64,000 nt of DNA, taken from assembly GCA_024349245.1 (NCBI GenBank), contig JALDNG010000093.1, positions 17,501-81,500 of the forward strand. The letters run 5' to 3'. Both the position numbers and the translations under genes were made by a program. Below are positions 1 through 11,156 of the stretch, one piece after another (the first letter of the stretch is position 1; each line of letters opens with the position of its first letter). Source of the stretch: Neodontobutis hainanensis. Lineage: Eukaryota > Chordata > Actinopteri > Gobiiformes > Odontobutidae. The notes below the pieces were generated by a model. It had not been told where the DNA came from. It was given only the letters and a program-made list of their open reading frames with translations, and did not search any database.

Positions 1-2262
1 CTATATATTTGACTTTGTGCAATACTATATTTGTGTTTACTCAATGGGTTGTGTGCAATATACTGTATACACTATATATATTTGAATAGTACAGTACTTT
101 TACTAGTACATGTGCAATATGTCTCAGAGCAGACCAGAGGAATGGTCTAGACCAGTGCAGGTGTGAAATTAAAAGCTCTGGGCTCCACCATTAAAATGAT
201 AATTGTACAGTGAAGTTCAAATGCACAGCTGTTTAAGCATTAGTGTGTCATGCTCCAAATGAAATCAAGGTCTGCATGTAAATGTAGTGAGTGGGAGCCA
301 AGGTTTAACTATCACAAAGACATTACAGAAATGACAAGAGCCAAAGAGATCCCTTCTACTGTAGTCATTCAATCCCCCAAAAAACAACGGACAAAATTTA
401 GATTGCAGCTGATTCTGTCATATCAGGAAGGTCTCAGTTTGAGGCAAATAATTAATGATCCAAAATGGCTGTCCCATGCCAAATTATCAATCAGAGCACT
501 GAGGGGATGATGCAACGCTCCCAAAGAATCCATCTTTATCTATCTCTTCTCCGTGTCAGTCATCAGTTTGCATCATCCGGACTGAGTGGAACTTTCACTG
601 CACCAAAGGCTTTTTAAAAATTTTTTTATTGATTTACCTCATCATGGAACATTATCTTACTTTACCCATGTTATCTGATATATTTAAGGACTTTTCAGCA
701 ACTTTTCAGAGAAGCTTACGCATCCATTTTTCTTAAACGTATGGCTAATTCACTTCCATGAAAATTTAATTAAGCTCCAGTTGAATTATGCAAAGTTCAA
801 ACTGAAAGCTGATGCAATATTTTGAAGCTAGAAGCTATTTTTACTCCGCTTCCCTCCGCTTTTAATAATTGTCCCGGGTTTAGCGTGAACAACCCCCTGA
901 ATTCATTATCTGGGGTAAATGGAGGTTTTTAAAGGCACAAATTGCCAACTATTGAACCAGTTGGAGCACTCTCAGCTCCAAGGCCAAGGGAGGGGTTAAG
1001 CTGGGTGGCAGAGTTCAACAGCGAGGCACTCTTCAGGACTGTTATGATAAGAAGCGTACTGAGACCAATTTTCTCACACAATGTTTTTTTTTTTTTTTTT
1101 TGTTTATCCTGACTTTTACCCAACATGGAGCAGCTGTCTTTTTCTAACTTTGGCAGAGAAACCTAGACAATTATTATCATGCAGTAAATTAAACCATTCT
1201 CATCATAAGCATGGATGCCAAATATGGTGCCCAACATTAAACAGGAAGTATGCAATTTTTTTATTCATGTTAAAAAAAGAACTGTTTAATCAGCAAACAA
1301 CAGGAATCCCCAAAAAACCATAAGACATCATGGAAAGGGATGCGACGTAAAAAAACAAGATAATGTTTCAGTTTGATGTAATGCATTATGCAGTATTTTG
1401 TGTGGGAAAATTTGGTTCGGTTTTACAGAGGTTTTTACTACCAGAGGCTTGCCCATTGAAATAGACTTCACTGCGTGCAATGTTTTTACCAGTCTTGTAA
1501 AAAGTAATTGTTGTAGTATGTTGCAAAGAAGAAGCCTCAGCCTCCTGTTTGCTCTGCAGGGCCTCAGAGAGAGTGCATTCCCCCTCTAAGAAGTGAAGTG
1601 TTACAGTCAGCGGGAGTAATAAATGGCAGTGGGCCGTGGAGAGCATCGATGTGAGGAGGGCCATATCGTACCAGTCCACTGGGCTCACAGCGTCTGACTC
1701 CAGCTACAGAGAGGAGGCTGAGGAGGCTGCTCCAAAGAGATGCAGCAGGTCTATCAGTAATTACTGTTACCTTAAGCCCCCAGCAGCCCCCAGAATCACC
1801 ATGGGGGCCAGAGAAAGCACTGGGGCTTACTGTAACCACCCAGATAAAACGCACTAAGCCAAAATGGTGGATATGAACTCCTGAGCAATGAAATGTGGAG
1901 AAATGTAACTATTGATAAGCTTTCAATACAATCTGCTCAGTACCACAGTCAGTGAGTTTTATATTTGTATCAGGATAGTTTCGTTTGTAAATGTGGTGCT
2001 AATTTAGATTTCTCAGTTCACATGCAGCCTAATTTACTAAGGTAAAAATAACACCATCGTTTCTGTTTAAACCCTTTGTGACTGGCTTGAATTGAGTCTG
2101 CTTCAAGAGCAAACAGCACCACACACATGCCACGTCACTGCCAAACATTCACAAGAACACCACCAAAGTCTGGTATTATTGACATATTTCCTCCACTGAA
2201 GCATGTTATTTGTTACTGATGCCACCACACACAGCACCTGGTCCATTTTAGTCATCTTGTTC
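1..2262. other. AT-rich intronic DNA, no recognised feature
   Basis: This is AT-rich sequence with a T-run at 1083-1100. The short open frames on both strands show no domain, codon bias or splice-site support. A frame at 250-510 begins near MTRAKEIPS, faintly like the start of a Tc1-like transposase, but the similarity is too weak to call. Confidence 0.5.
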
Positions 2263-2869
2263 CACAGACTTGGTCTCGAGTCGCACTTAAGTCGCTACAG
2301 ACAAAGATTTGCAACTCAACTTGGACTCGGGACTTGACTTGGACTCGCAGTTAGAGACTCGTGGGCAATAAATCTTTTCCCTTATGCAACTTAACGCTCA
2401 ACTTTTAAACCTGTGTTGGACGTATAGTGTGCTCTTTTATTTCTATCTATGGTTTACTATAAAAGAAACATTATCATTAGAAGCATGTAATAAATAAAAA
2501 GGTTAGGTTATTTATTTGTAGATTTAGCTGACAAGGATATAACTTAGAATTGGCAAATAATACATTTTTATGATCTACAAGTTTAATGAATCTATGAAAC
2601 AAAAAAACAGGTCCAGTGCAACAGTACAGTACAGATGTTGTACTGAACAATGTTTTATTGTTCTTTTTAATTAAAATTTTAATTTATTTTGAAATTAACT
2701 ATACTCTATAGCTTACTTTTTCAAAATGATACATTCATATTCGATTGGTTTATTAATAAGACTGCAGTATTATGCTTCAACTACTCACATTAAGCTGCAT
2801 ATGCAAAGAGACTTAGGACTGGACTTGGACTTGACTTGGACTTGCTTGTGTACATCTCTGTAGCGTAAA
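2263..2869 (-). mobile_element. Probable hAT-type non-autonomous element
   Basis: The left part carries repeated ACTTGG/GACTTG words (TTGGACTCGGGACTTGACTT), and the right end reads GGACTTGGACTTGACTTGG followed by ACATCTCTG. Such 'agaggtgggaccaagtc' termini with CAAGTC repeats are typical of an abundant teleost hAT-like family. The middle is AT-rich without coding potential. Confidence 0.45.
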
Positions 2870-5800
2870 AGCATTTTTGGCGTCTGTTTAAAAGAATGGT
2901 TTGAGATAAAGTTTTCTGGGGCACATCCTGAATGTATGTGTTCTACTTCAATGAAAATATAGGTTTGTTGTCAATGTGAATACATTCTGAAAGGTCGCTC
3001 ATATTTATATAGTAGTAGATCACAGAAACACAGCTATATGATTTATGAGCCTAGAGTGACCAGCGGCAGATCAGATAACACAAGTGTTAAAGAAGACGAG
3101 CAGAGCAGAGCAGTTGAGCCAATACGACAGACTCCGCTGAGACGTGTGTGTATCGCACCGGCTTTAAATAAGACTTGTCATATAGAGCGGGATGTGGAGC
3201 TGCAGAACATAGACCGCTTAGCTCCAACATCAGCTCACAGCAGAGAACCCCCCTGACGATATCTCAGGGTCCCGACCTGCACAACATGGATTTACAGCCA
3301 TCTGCTGCTCTGCATGAGCCTGTCCTACTCCAATCCTCATCTGACAGTGAGAGACACAGACTATTGTTTCAACTTCTTTCCTGTGGCAGGCTTTGGTCTT
3401 GTCATTCTCTCATCTTTACTTCAGAATGTCTGCTTCTTTTCCACTGACCAAAAATCTTAACTGAGCTCTCCAACATCTGGCTTGTGAAGGTTTTATGAGC
3501 TTCACCTTTAACAGGCAGCAGTGGAAACATCAGACCCCATGCAGCGACTTACAACTCTCATCTACTGATGCCAGTGCACTAATGTCAGCTACAAACTCCA
3601 TCCATCTTTGTGTTATACAGTTCTCTGAACATACACTTCAAAATAATCTCAAAGAAATTTCTTCATTCAAAATTATACAATAGACATGGCTCCTTATGTT
3701 AGCACCATTCAGGACTTAATTTGAGGCAGATCCTCTCGGAACAGGATCCAGGAAGTTTCTTATTTTGACATGGTGTGTTCAGGTAACTGTTGGCTTGGAT
3801 CCTGCAACTCTCGGTCAAAATGAGTGCTCGCGCTGAGCCTTGACACCGCATAGTTAGGAGCTGTCTACTGCTGATTTGGCTATATTCTGTTGTAAATTTC
3901 CGCAGATTTATTCTTTCTTAGCTTTTCTCCAAGTAAACGTACTGTAAAACTGTAATTTTGGAGAAAGAAAAACAGCCAGGCTTTCCTTGTATTTCTACTG
4001 TTGACCTTTGTTTGTGCACTGTGGATATGCTAGATAAGGTCAGAGTTCAAACTGCATTTTTTGATCACAACTGTTAAGTTACAAATGAAGCTCTGACGCT
4101 GCTTTATCAATCTTTTTTTTTAATAACTTGGTTGGCAGCTCCGTCTTCTCTCTCCGTGTTAATGCTGTTGAAGTGTCCTTGGGTAAGAAATCCTATCTTG
4201 ACTCCAGTTTCTCTGACTTTTGATGTAAAGCCACTCTATGTAGAAATGTGTTATACAAACACAACTGTTGAGATGTTCACACATTTTATCTAATGCAGCC
4301 AATTTTTAAATGTTCAGATTCCCTGAAAGGATCAATACAAAATGCCACTGTAAACAAACCTGTCTTGTGTAATGTTCACATGTTGCGTTCGCAGATACTA
4401 TGTCCCACTGTGTGAGACCTGCATGGCCTGTAAAAAACTATGCACCAGAGGCCCCCATGACAATGGGAAAAGGCACATTGGCAGAGATTTTCAACTTATA
4501 ATACTACTCCTCGCAAACTAACAGTCATGGACTCCCATATGATTGATTTTTCTTTTTAGAACTGATTTAGGAATAAATTGTTTTAAGGCGGATTGTTGTG
4601 TCCAAGTAGATGTCACAGGTGTGTGATGACACTGTGGTTACCATTTATACAGTGAATACTCCAACTGAGTCCAGAGCAAAAGTGAATTGTGCAAATGTTG
4701 TGGTTCAATCAGCTGTATATCCTTTACAATCCCCTCTCGCACATTTGTCATTGAATACATTGTTAGTGTACTGTAGGATTGTTTACCTCTTGTAATAGAT
4801 TATCATGAAACTGGTATTGTGTTGTTAAAAGGCCAAGGGCTGTTGTAAATATAAACATGTCGGAGTTATGTGCAGAAGATGGGCTAAGCTAAAACTCAAA
4901 GCATGGGAAAGAGAATAATTAAAAAATTACATAAAGATTTCACAACAATGCAATTTAATCTATCTTTCCTCTATATTTTCAGAGATTTTTTGTAATTGTG
5001 ATACTATTATTATTGTGGATAATATATTGGAAATCACATCATCATCATCACCATCAAAAAAAAAAAGTTTGCCATTTTGATGGGCATTTGTAAGTTTGCA
5101 CCACCAGCACTCAGTGGTTAATTGGGTGGATTGTTTCCCTATTTAAGGACCTCAAAGGCAGCCTCAGGTGCTGCAAAGTGGAGGCAATTATTTGGAATGT
5201 TTAATGGATGGCAATAGGTGCGCCAATAAAAAAAATTTGAAATCATTCTACATGCGCCAGAACACCCTTAAACTTTGTAGTCTAGGTGCCTTTGGTATAG
5301 GGCCACTCACCTCTACAGACATAAATGCTCTATGAGGCTCATCCCAAAAACAAAAGTGCACTCATACAAACAGTCTTATATATAAGTACACGTTTATTAA
5401 CACATTTTGATTGAGCACATAAAAAAATCCAACAGCAAACTGCACAATAAATGAACACTATCAAGTCTTTTTCATACACAATAATTATTGTTGGAAAATA
5501 TATTTTTAACTGATAAGCTAACCGTAAATATCATTGTTGATCACTTGGCCATAATGCATCTGTGTGAGATAAACCTAACGCAGTGACAACTCGGCGCATA
5601 ACTCCATCCTGAGTCACACAATTGTCCAACTCATAAAGGATGCGGCTCACGTCCAGATGAGTCTAATTACAGCAGAGCAGCTGTGGGCCGCACCAGGTTA
5701 CATAAGAACCGGCAGCAAACATGAAGAGGAGTGATGAAGAGGACAAAGGCAGACGTGTGCAAAAGCAATGAGAGCAATAACACAGGAGAGAGGAGAGTGA

Positions 5801-7849
5801 GGGATTCCACTGAGAGTGCCTTTCTATCAGCAGATGAATAATTTACACAGATGTGAGCACATATAGTACTTTCATGAATAAATGCATATATTTCAATCAG
5901 CACATGAATTATCTCCTGCTTTTAATTCGTCATTTATCAGCTTTCCTGGAGAAGTTTGTGAGTTCTCCATTCTCTGCTCTTCTCCAATTGAATACAGGGA
6001 CAAAAGCATTATACGCAGAAAAACCCTTATGTCTACTATATGGTGGGATTAATAATAAATAGCATGTAACAGATGCGTCTGCTTAAGGGAGTATCATCAG
6101 AACTCTTGTCATCGCATGTCGTTAAGAGTAATATATTTATCAGCTTCCAGACAGCCATTCAAGCAAACGCTACAAGATGAAGCAGGACAGTCCTATTTCT
6201 GAGTCTACAGATTTGGAAATATGTCTCTTAACTGGGATCTCCCATCTTGAAATATCAAACATAAGAGCTCATGTGACTCAGTGTGTTCTATCCGCCATAT
6301 TGGCAGGAAAACGCAAGTGAAAAATAAATTGGAACATCTATCGGAACAACAACCAGTCATAAAGATAATAATAGCTGTTTCATTTTTATTCTTTACTGAA
6401 CAATCATTTAGGCCTATTATAAATCATTGTTGTGCATATTTATTACATTTGATACGATCCAAGTGGGAATTGAACCCAATCATGCAGTATGTGCTCTACC
6501 TCAAAAAAACTGTTGCACAGTTCAGACAGGAGCAATTGTCAATCGGTTTAGATTAATAAAACATAGTTTGCTGCAAAAAAGAACCATATAAACAATATTT
6601 CTGCTGAGTAAAGATAGTCTGGGTTAGGCTTATTATAATTAAACTTATTCATTAGGAATTCCAAAAAGTGAATGATCTAAGTCACTGTTGAAATGCATTC
6701 TTTGTTAGAGTTCCAAACTAAAACTAAATAAACTAGTTGAAAACCAAAGCTGAAGTTGACTGGCAACACCTGCACTAACGCATGCCCTTTTTAATTGTAA
6801 TTTGGTGTGTAGCAATAATGTCCTTGTCCATAATTGTTTTCTGAAACTAGCTTTTTTATTTTAATAAACATAACATTTGGTGTATAGTATTGTATGTACA
6901 CTGATGGTGGGCGTTTACACGAAGCAGAGATTTAGAAATGTTGCAATTTGTTGTAGAGAGGAACAATTTACATTTCTGTTTGCCGCCTACTTGTCTTCTC
7001 ATAAACAACAGAACATCTTAGACGACCAGGTAAACTGAGAGTATGTAATCTTTTATCCATGTGAGAAAAAGAACTGTTTAATCACATTATAGCATATTGT
7101 AACAGGAAAAATTCTTTAAAAAAACAGAGATAATAATACACAATCAAATATAAAAATTTAAATGAATGTCAGACGCAGAGACACCTGTGGCATCAGAAGT
7201 TCACACGCTGTTACGATCTATTCACACGACAACACAAACTAACTTACTTCTCACATCGTAAAAACATGTGAGTCTGGACATGTTGCTTCTTTTAAAATGT
7301 CCTTACAAAAACAACAGTCGTGTTTTTGTTATTAATTACTACACAGCATCACACAACGTTGTTGACTCGTCAAAGTGTATCCACAGCACGCAGACGTTTG
7401 ATCACCATCTTTCATTGGAACGTAGCTTGTATTGAGGTTTAGACAGACACTAGTGAGGTGAACTACGCAGGTTCTGCTTTACTGCTAACACTAACAAGTG
7501 TGCTCCTCCTCTCAGATAATCAATTATTGGCTGGTAATGTTAGCATTACCAATCACAGCTTACAAATCAGATGTAGGCCTAATGTTACCTTTCTTTCCAA
7601 ATAGCGAAAAAGCAAATGCTACCATATACTTATTATATATGTCTTTAGCTAACATACTTGACATTTAAGGGTTAAATACTGTACTAGTGGCCACTATTAT
7701 TTCTAACAGGACCAGGATATATACTGTACATAGTAATCAGATAGGCCTGTTATAAACAATATTTAAGCAAAGAGTTTATGTGCAGTACACAATCTAATTA
7801 AACACTACTTTGAATCCATGACAATGATGTTGGAAAGTCAAGCAACAAT
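2870..7849. other. Intronic DNA, no recognised feature
   Basis: Apart from the ATC/poly-A repeat at 5.04 kb I see nothing assignable. The region 5540-5900 is somewhat less AT-rich and could be a non-coding element, but no motif supports it. Confidence 0.5.
5035..5066. repeat. ATC repeat followed by poly-A
   Basis: Five to six ATC-type triplets are followed by a run of about 11 A. Confidence 0.85.
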
Positions 7850-9267
7850 TTTACCTTATTTTTTTTATTTATAACAGGGACCATGCAATCAAACATAGTT
7901 ACAAAATAAATATTGCAGCTGATGTGATGCATATAAAGTTTATAGTTAATGATAATTCTCAACTCTTGTCCCTGGTTGGGCTTTTCTACTTTACACTTTA
8001 TGGCAGATGCATAAAAAACTGCATCATCCACTGACAGCTGGCTCCTGAGCCGACTAGCGGCAAGTCATTTATAAAAAGACTGAACAGCAAGGGTCCCAAT
8101 ATAGAGCCCTGAGGTATGCCCATCTTTATGTTTAAGAATGAGGATTTGTCCTGGGCAACCCGCACACACTGGACTCTAGACTGAAGGTATGATGTAAACC
8201 AATGTGCTGCCTCAGGGGAAATGTTAAATAATGATAGTTTGGACAGGAGTAAGTTGTGAGATTAAGGAATACGGTCCCCACCACCTCATGGCCTTGGCCC
8301 CCAAGGATTTTGTCACATTTTCAATAAAAAAACAATTTGCAATTTCTGTAGAATAACCAGATCTAAAGCCAAACTGCTGTGGGTGGAGGAGCTGTCCGAC
8401 TTCAAAGTGGTCACTCAATTGTGCTGCAAACATTTTCTCTATTATTTTAGATAATATGGGTAGAATTGATATTGGCCGATAATTACACATAAAATCCTGA
8501 CTTCCTGTTTTAAATATTGGGACAACTGCTTTTTTCCAGCTTGAGGGGAATGTGCAGGGTCTTATAGATTAACAAGATATGTCAGTGGTTTAACTAACGT
8601 AGTGCTTTTTTCAGATAGCAGCTATTCATTCTATAAATGTCAATTGATTTAGAATTTGACAATTTACTAATTATTTCTGAGACTTTAGTTTCCTCTTTAA
8701 TGCAGAAGGGATCTGTAGATGCTGTTTGGACAGAATAATTGATGTGTTCTGTAGCTTCAATACCTTTTGATAATTCTGCAACAGACTGTACAAAATAACA
8801 ATTAAATTCATTTGCTAAACTGGCGCTATCATTAATACTTTTGCCATTTATAGTGAGTTCTCTAATCCTATTGTGTTTGTGAGTTTTATTAGTCAAATGA
8901 TTTAAATGTTTACAAAGTGAATTATTGTTGCCTCTTGTATTGCCTATTAACGCAGTATAGTATGAGGCTTTTCCTTTACGTAGTTCCAGTACAACCTTAT
9001 TTCTTATACTTTTAAAAGTTAAAAGATCAGTATTAAATTCTCTTCTTCATAAGTTTTCTAATTTCACTATTTATCCATGGTATGGTGTTTTTTTTTAATT
9101 ACTGTTTTTTTGCACTGTAATTTTTTCTATATATCCAATGATAGCTGCAGTCACAGTATTACAGCACTTTTCTACATCATCAAGGGCCATGATCTGCTCC
9201 AGTTCAAATTGTGTAACTCTCTTTCAAACTCTTGTGTTTTAGATTTAAGAATGATCAAACTTATATA
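7850..9267 (-). pseudogene. LINE fragment, reverse transcriptase and 3' end
   Basis: On the minus strand the linker reads HNLNWSR and PWINSEIRKLMKK, then ANEFNCYFVQSVAEL. The RT domain shows NYRPISILPILSKIIEKMF, QQFGFRSGYST and (in another frame) a GIPQGSILGPLLF motif near 8100. A DDAVFYASAI segment at about 8000-8031 corresponds to the F/YADD box. After this the sequence jumps to a 3'-UTR-like stretch ending in an A-rich tail (sense strand ATAAATAAAAAAAATAA, near 7855), so the RT C-terminus has been deleted. Several frameshifts make this an old, dead copy. The family is APE-type, L2/CR1/jockey-like; a finer name is not possible by eye. Confidence 0.8.
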
Positions 9268-10257
9268 CTCACCTAAAGGATTATTATAAACACCAGACTA
9301 ATACTGTGTTTGACCCTCTTTCTCCTTCAGAACTGCCTTAATTCTACGTGGCATTGATTCAACAAGGTGCTGAAAGAATTCTTTAGAAATGTTGGCCCAT
9401 ATTGATAGAATATCATCTTGCAGTTGATGAAGATTTGTGGGATGCACATCCAGGGCACAACGCTCCCGTTCAACCACATCCCAAAAATGCTCTATTGGGT
9501 TGAGATCTGGTGACTGTGGGGGCCACTAAGGGGCCTAAAGTGTGCCAAGAAAACATCCCCCACAACATTACACCAGCACCAGCCTGCACAGTGGTAACAA
9601 GGCATGATGGATCCATGTTCTCATTCTGTTTACGCCAAATTCTGACTCTACCATCTGAATGTCTCAACAGAAATCGAGACTCATCAGACCAGGCAACATT
9701 TTTCCAGTCTTCAACTGTCCAATTTTGGTGAGCTTGTGCAAATTGTAGCCTCTTTTTCCTATTTGTAGTGAAGATGAGTGGTACCCTGTGGGGTCTTCTG
9801 CTGTTGTAGCCCATCAGTCTCAAGGTTGTGCGTGTTGTGGCTTCACAAATGCTTTGCTGCATACCTCGGTTGTAACGAGTGGTTATTTCAGTCAAAGTTG
9901 TTCTTCTATCAGCTTGAATCAGTCGGCCCATTCTCCTCTGACCTCTAGCATCAACAAGTCTTTTTCACCCACAGGACTGCCGCATTCTGGATGTTTTTCC
10001 CTTTTCACACCATTCTTTGAAAAACCTAGAAATGGTTGTGCGTGAAAATCCCAGTAACTGAGCAACAACCATGCCACACTCAAAATAGCTTAAATCACCT
10101 TTCTTTCCCATTCTGACATTCAGTTTGGAGTTCAGGAGATTGTCTTGACCAGGACCACACCCCTAAATGCACTGAAGCAACTGCCATGTGATTGGTTGAT
10201 TAGATTCCTGCATTAATGAGAAATTGAACAGGTGTTCCTAATAATCCTTTAGGTGAG
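9268..10257 (-). mobile_element. Tc1-like DNA transposon, family A, copy 1 (internally deleted, both ends present)
   Basis: The ends are inverted repeats: CTCACCTAAAGGATTATTA at 9268 on the plus strand and its complement at about 10239-10257. This is a very common teleost Tc1-like family. The copy is about 990 bp against roughly 1.3-1.6 kb for full Tc1-like elements. It lies within the LINE between its endonuclease and RT parts. Its transposase (minus strand) has lost two internal pieces but both ends remain, so it could be moved by a transposase supplied in trans. Confidence 0.93.
9298..10111 (-). pseudogene. Tc1-like transposase, family A, copy 1 (broken)
   Basis: The start codon is at 10111 on the minus strand (MGKKGDLSYFE). 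The first helix-turn-helix continues AQLLGFSRTTISRFFKEW. An in-frame stop occurs near VDARG. The second DNA-binding part (ITTRYNRGMQQS, TTLRLMGYNSRRPHR) and the first catalytic region (DWKNVAWSDESRF) are present. Comparison with copy 2 shows about 36 bp missing near 10060, and about 200 bp missing at about 9525, which removes the QDNAPCH second catalytic Asp and the PDLNPIEHLW region. The original C-terminus (KEKEGQTQY, stop at 9298) survives in another frame. Confidence 0.9.
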
Positions 10258-10640
10258 TTTATTACCATCAGACTTTCCAAAGTACTGTAGTCCCTTTTAA
10301 GTAAATTTTTGAACTGTCAAGGTCATATTGGACCTACATTTTAATAACAGGTCTCTCCAGTCCTGTTATTAAAATGTAGGTCTTTGTTATACGTTCTGGC
10401 TTGTTGGTGAATGCCATGTCAATAAGGGTCTTAGTTTGCCGTGTTATCCTAGTGGGTCCTTCAATCATTTGTTCATAGCTATATTTTGTCATTATTGTTT
10501 TTAGTTTTTGTTTACACTTTTTGTCTGACCGGGTAATATTAAAATCCCCATACCATATAGTTTCTATACATTACACACATTAAATTTTTTAGCTACAAGA
10601 CATAATTCTTCATAGAAAGAAGAATTATGCGAAGGTGGAT
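10258..10640 (-). pseudogene. LINE fragment, C-terminal part of the endonuclease domain
   Basis: The minus strand reads PPSHNSSFYEELCLVAKKFN directly after the sushi insertion. After a frame disruption it continues YGDFNITRS and TLIDMAFTNK. These are the conserved GDFN and D-x-x-[FI]-TN motifs of APE endonucleases in L2/CR1/jockey-like LINEs. The segment contains a perfect 21-bp inverted repeat at 10331-10382, which destroys the frame. Its other end is cut by the Tc1-like element at 10257. Confidence 0.8.
10331..10382. repeat. Perfect 21-bp inverted repeat inside the LINE
   Basis: The arms are 10331-10351 and 10362-10382, exact reverse complements, with a 10-nt loop (TCTCTCCAGT). The right arm matches the expected LINE endonuclease coding, and the left arm is its inverted duplicate. 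Confidence 0.95.
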
Positions 10641-10645
10641 AATAG
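10641..10645. repeat. Left target-site duplication AATAG of the sushi element
   Basis: AATAG directly precedes the 5' LTR and recurs directly after the 3' LTR. Removing one copy and the element rejoins the interrupted LINE endonuclease frame without a break. Confidence 0.97.
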
Positions 10646-11139
10646 TGTCAGGATCTGTGTTTGTCTGTCTGTGTGTCTCCCCCTCCCCTCTGTGTTCTCC
10701 TCTCTCCTCAGCTGGGCAGGGCAGTCGGCACACCTGCAACCACTCACACCTCATCAACCTCTGCTTAAAAGAACCGGTCTTTCATTCACTCAGCGCCAGT
10801 TCGTTGTCAACACTACTCTAGTTAGTGAAGACGTTGTGCTCCTTGTATTTTGTATCTGCATGTTTCGTTGTACTTTGAGACGTGACTTACCTGTCGTATT
10901 GTGCTCAGGTGCCACTGCAAGCTCCAGCCCGGATTCAGCTTTACCTGCTCTTCTCAAGCCTCCTCGTTTACTCCACTGGCGTCTCTCCGTAAGCTACCTT
11001 CCCGGACATCAGATCAACTCACCTCCACTCCACGTCGGACAGTTCTCCGAGCCACCTTTTGTTGTTGTGACCAATAAACCTGATTTACATCCGTACTAGT
11101 TCTGCGTTTGGGTCCTGCTTCTCATTCCCCCCCGTGACA
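10646..11139 (+). repeat. 5' LTR of the sushi element
   Basis: This 494-bp repeat runs from TGTCAGGATC to CCCGTGACA and reads the same as 15529-16022. It contains a TATA-like TTAAAA at 10765-10770 and an AATAAA polyadenylation signal at 11073-11078. The pyrimidine-rich U3 start (CTGTCT/CCCCTCCCC) lies upstream of the TATA-like box. Confidence 0.97.
10765..10805 (+). promoter_or_regulatory. Predicted core promoter and transcript start of the sushi element
   Basis: TTAAAA at 10765-10770 is about 30 bp upstream of GCCAGTTCGTT at 10795-10805, which is the usual TATA-to-start distance. That 11-mer is exactly complementary to the sequence just inside the LTR (11141-11151). If transcription starts at or next to 10795, the first 11 nt of the RNA can act as its own primer. 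The start site is inferred, not measured. Confidence 0.6.
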
Positions 11140-11140
11140 G

Positions 11141-11151
11141 AACGAACTGGC
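11141..11151 (+). promoter_or_regulatory. Self-priming primer-binding site
   Basis: The sequence AACGAACTGGC lies one base after the 5' LTR, where a primer-binding site must be. It is the exact reverse complement of LTR positions 10795-10805 over 11 nt, with a mismatch on either side. In the yeast element Tf1, the first 11 nt of the transcript fold back onto the primer-binding site and are cleaved to prime minus-strand synthesis. Vertebrate sushi elements have been proposed to do the same. The match in length, position and distance from the TATA-like box supports this mechanism. Confidence 0.8.
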
Positions 11152-11156
11152 CAAAA

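Noticed and set aside
10601..10629. 10-bp inverted repeat CATAATTCTT/AAGAATTATG just left of the sushi insertion
   Set aside because: It is part of normal LINE coding (SHNSSFYEEL), and arms of this length are common by chance.
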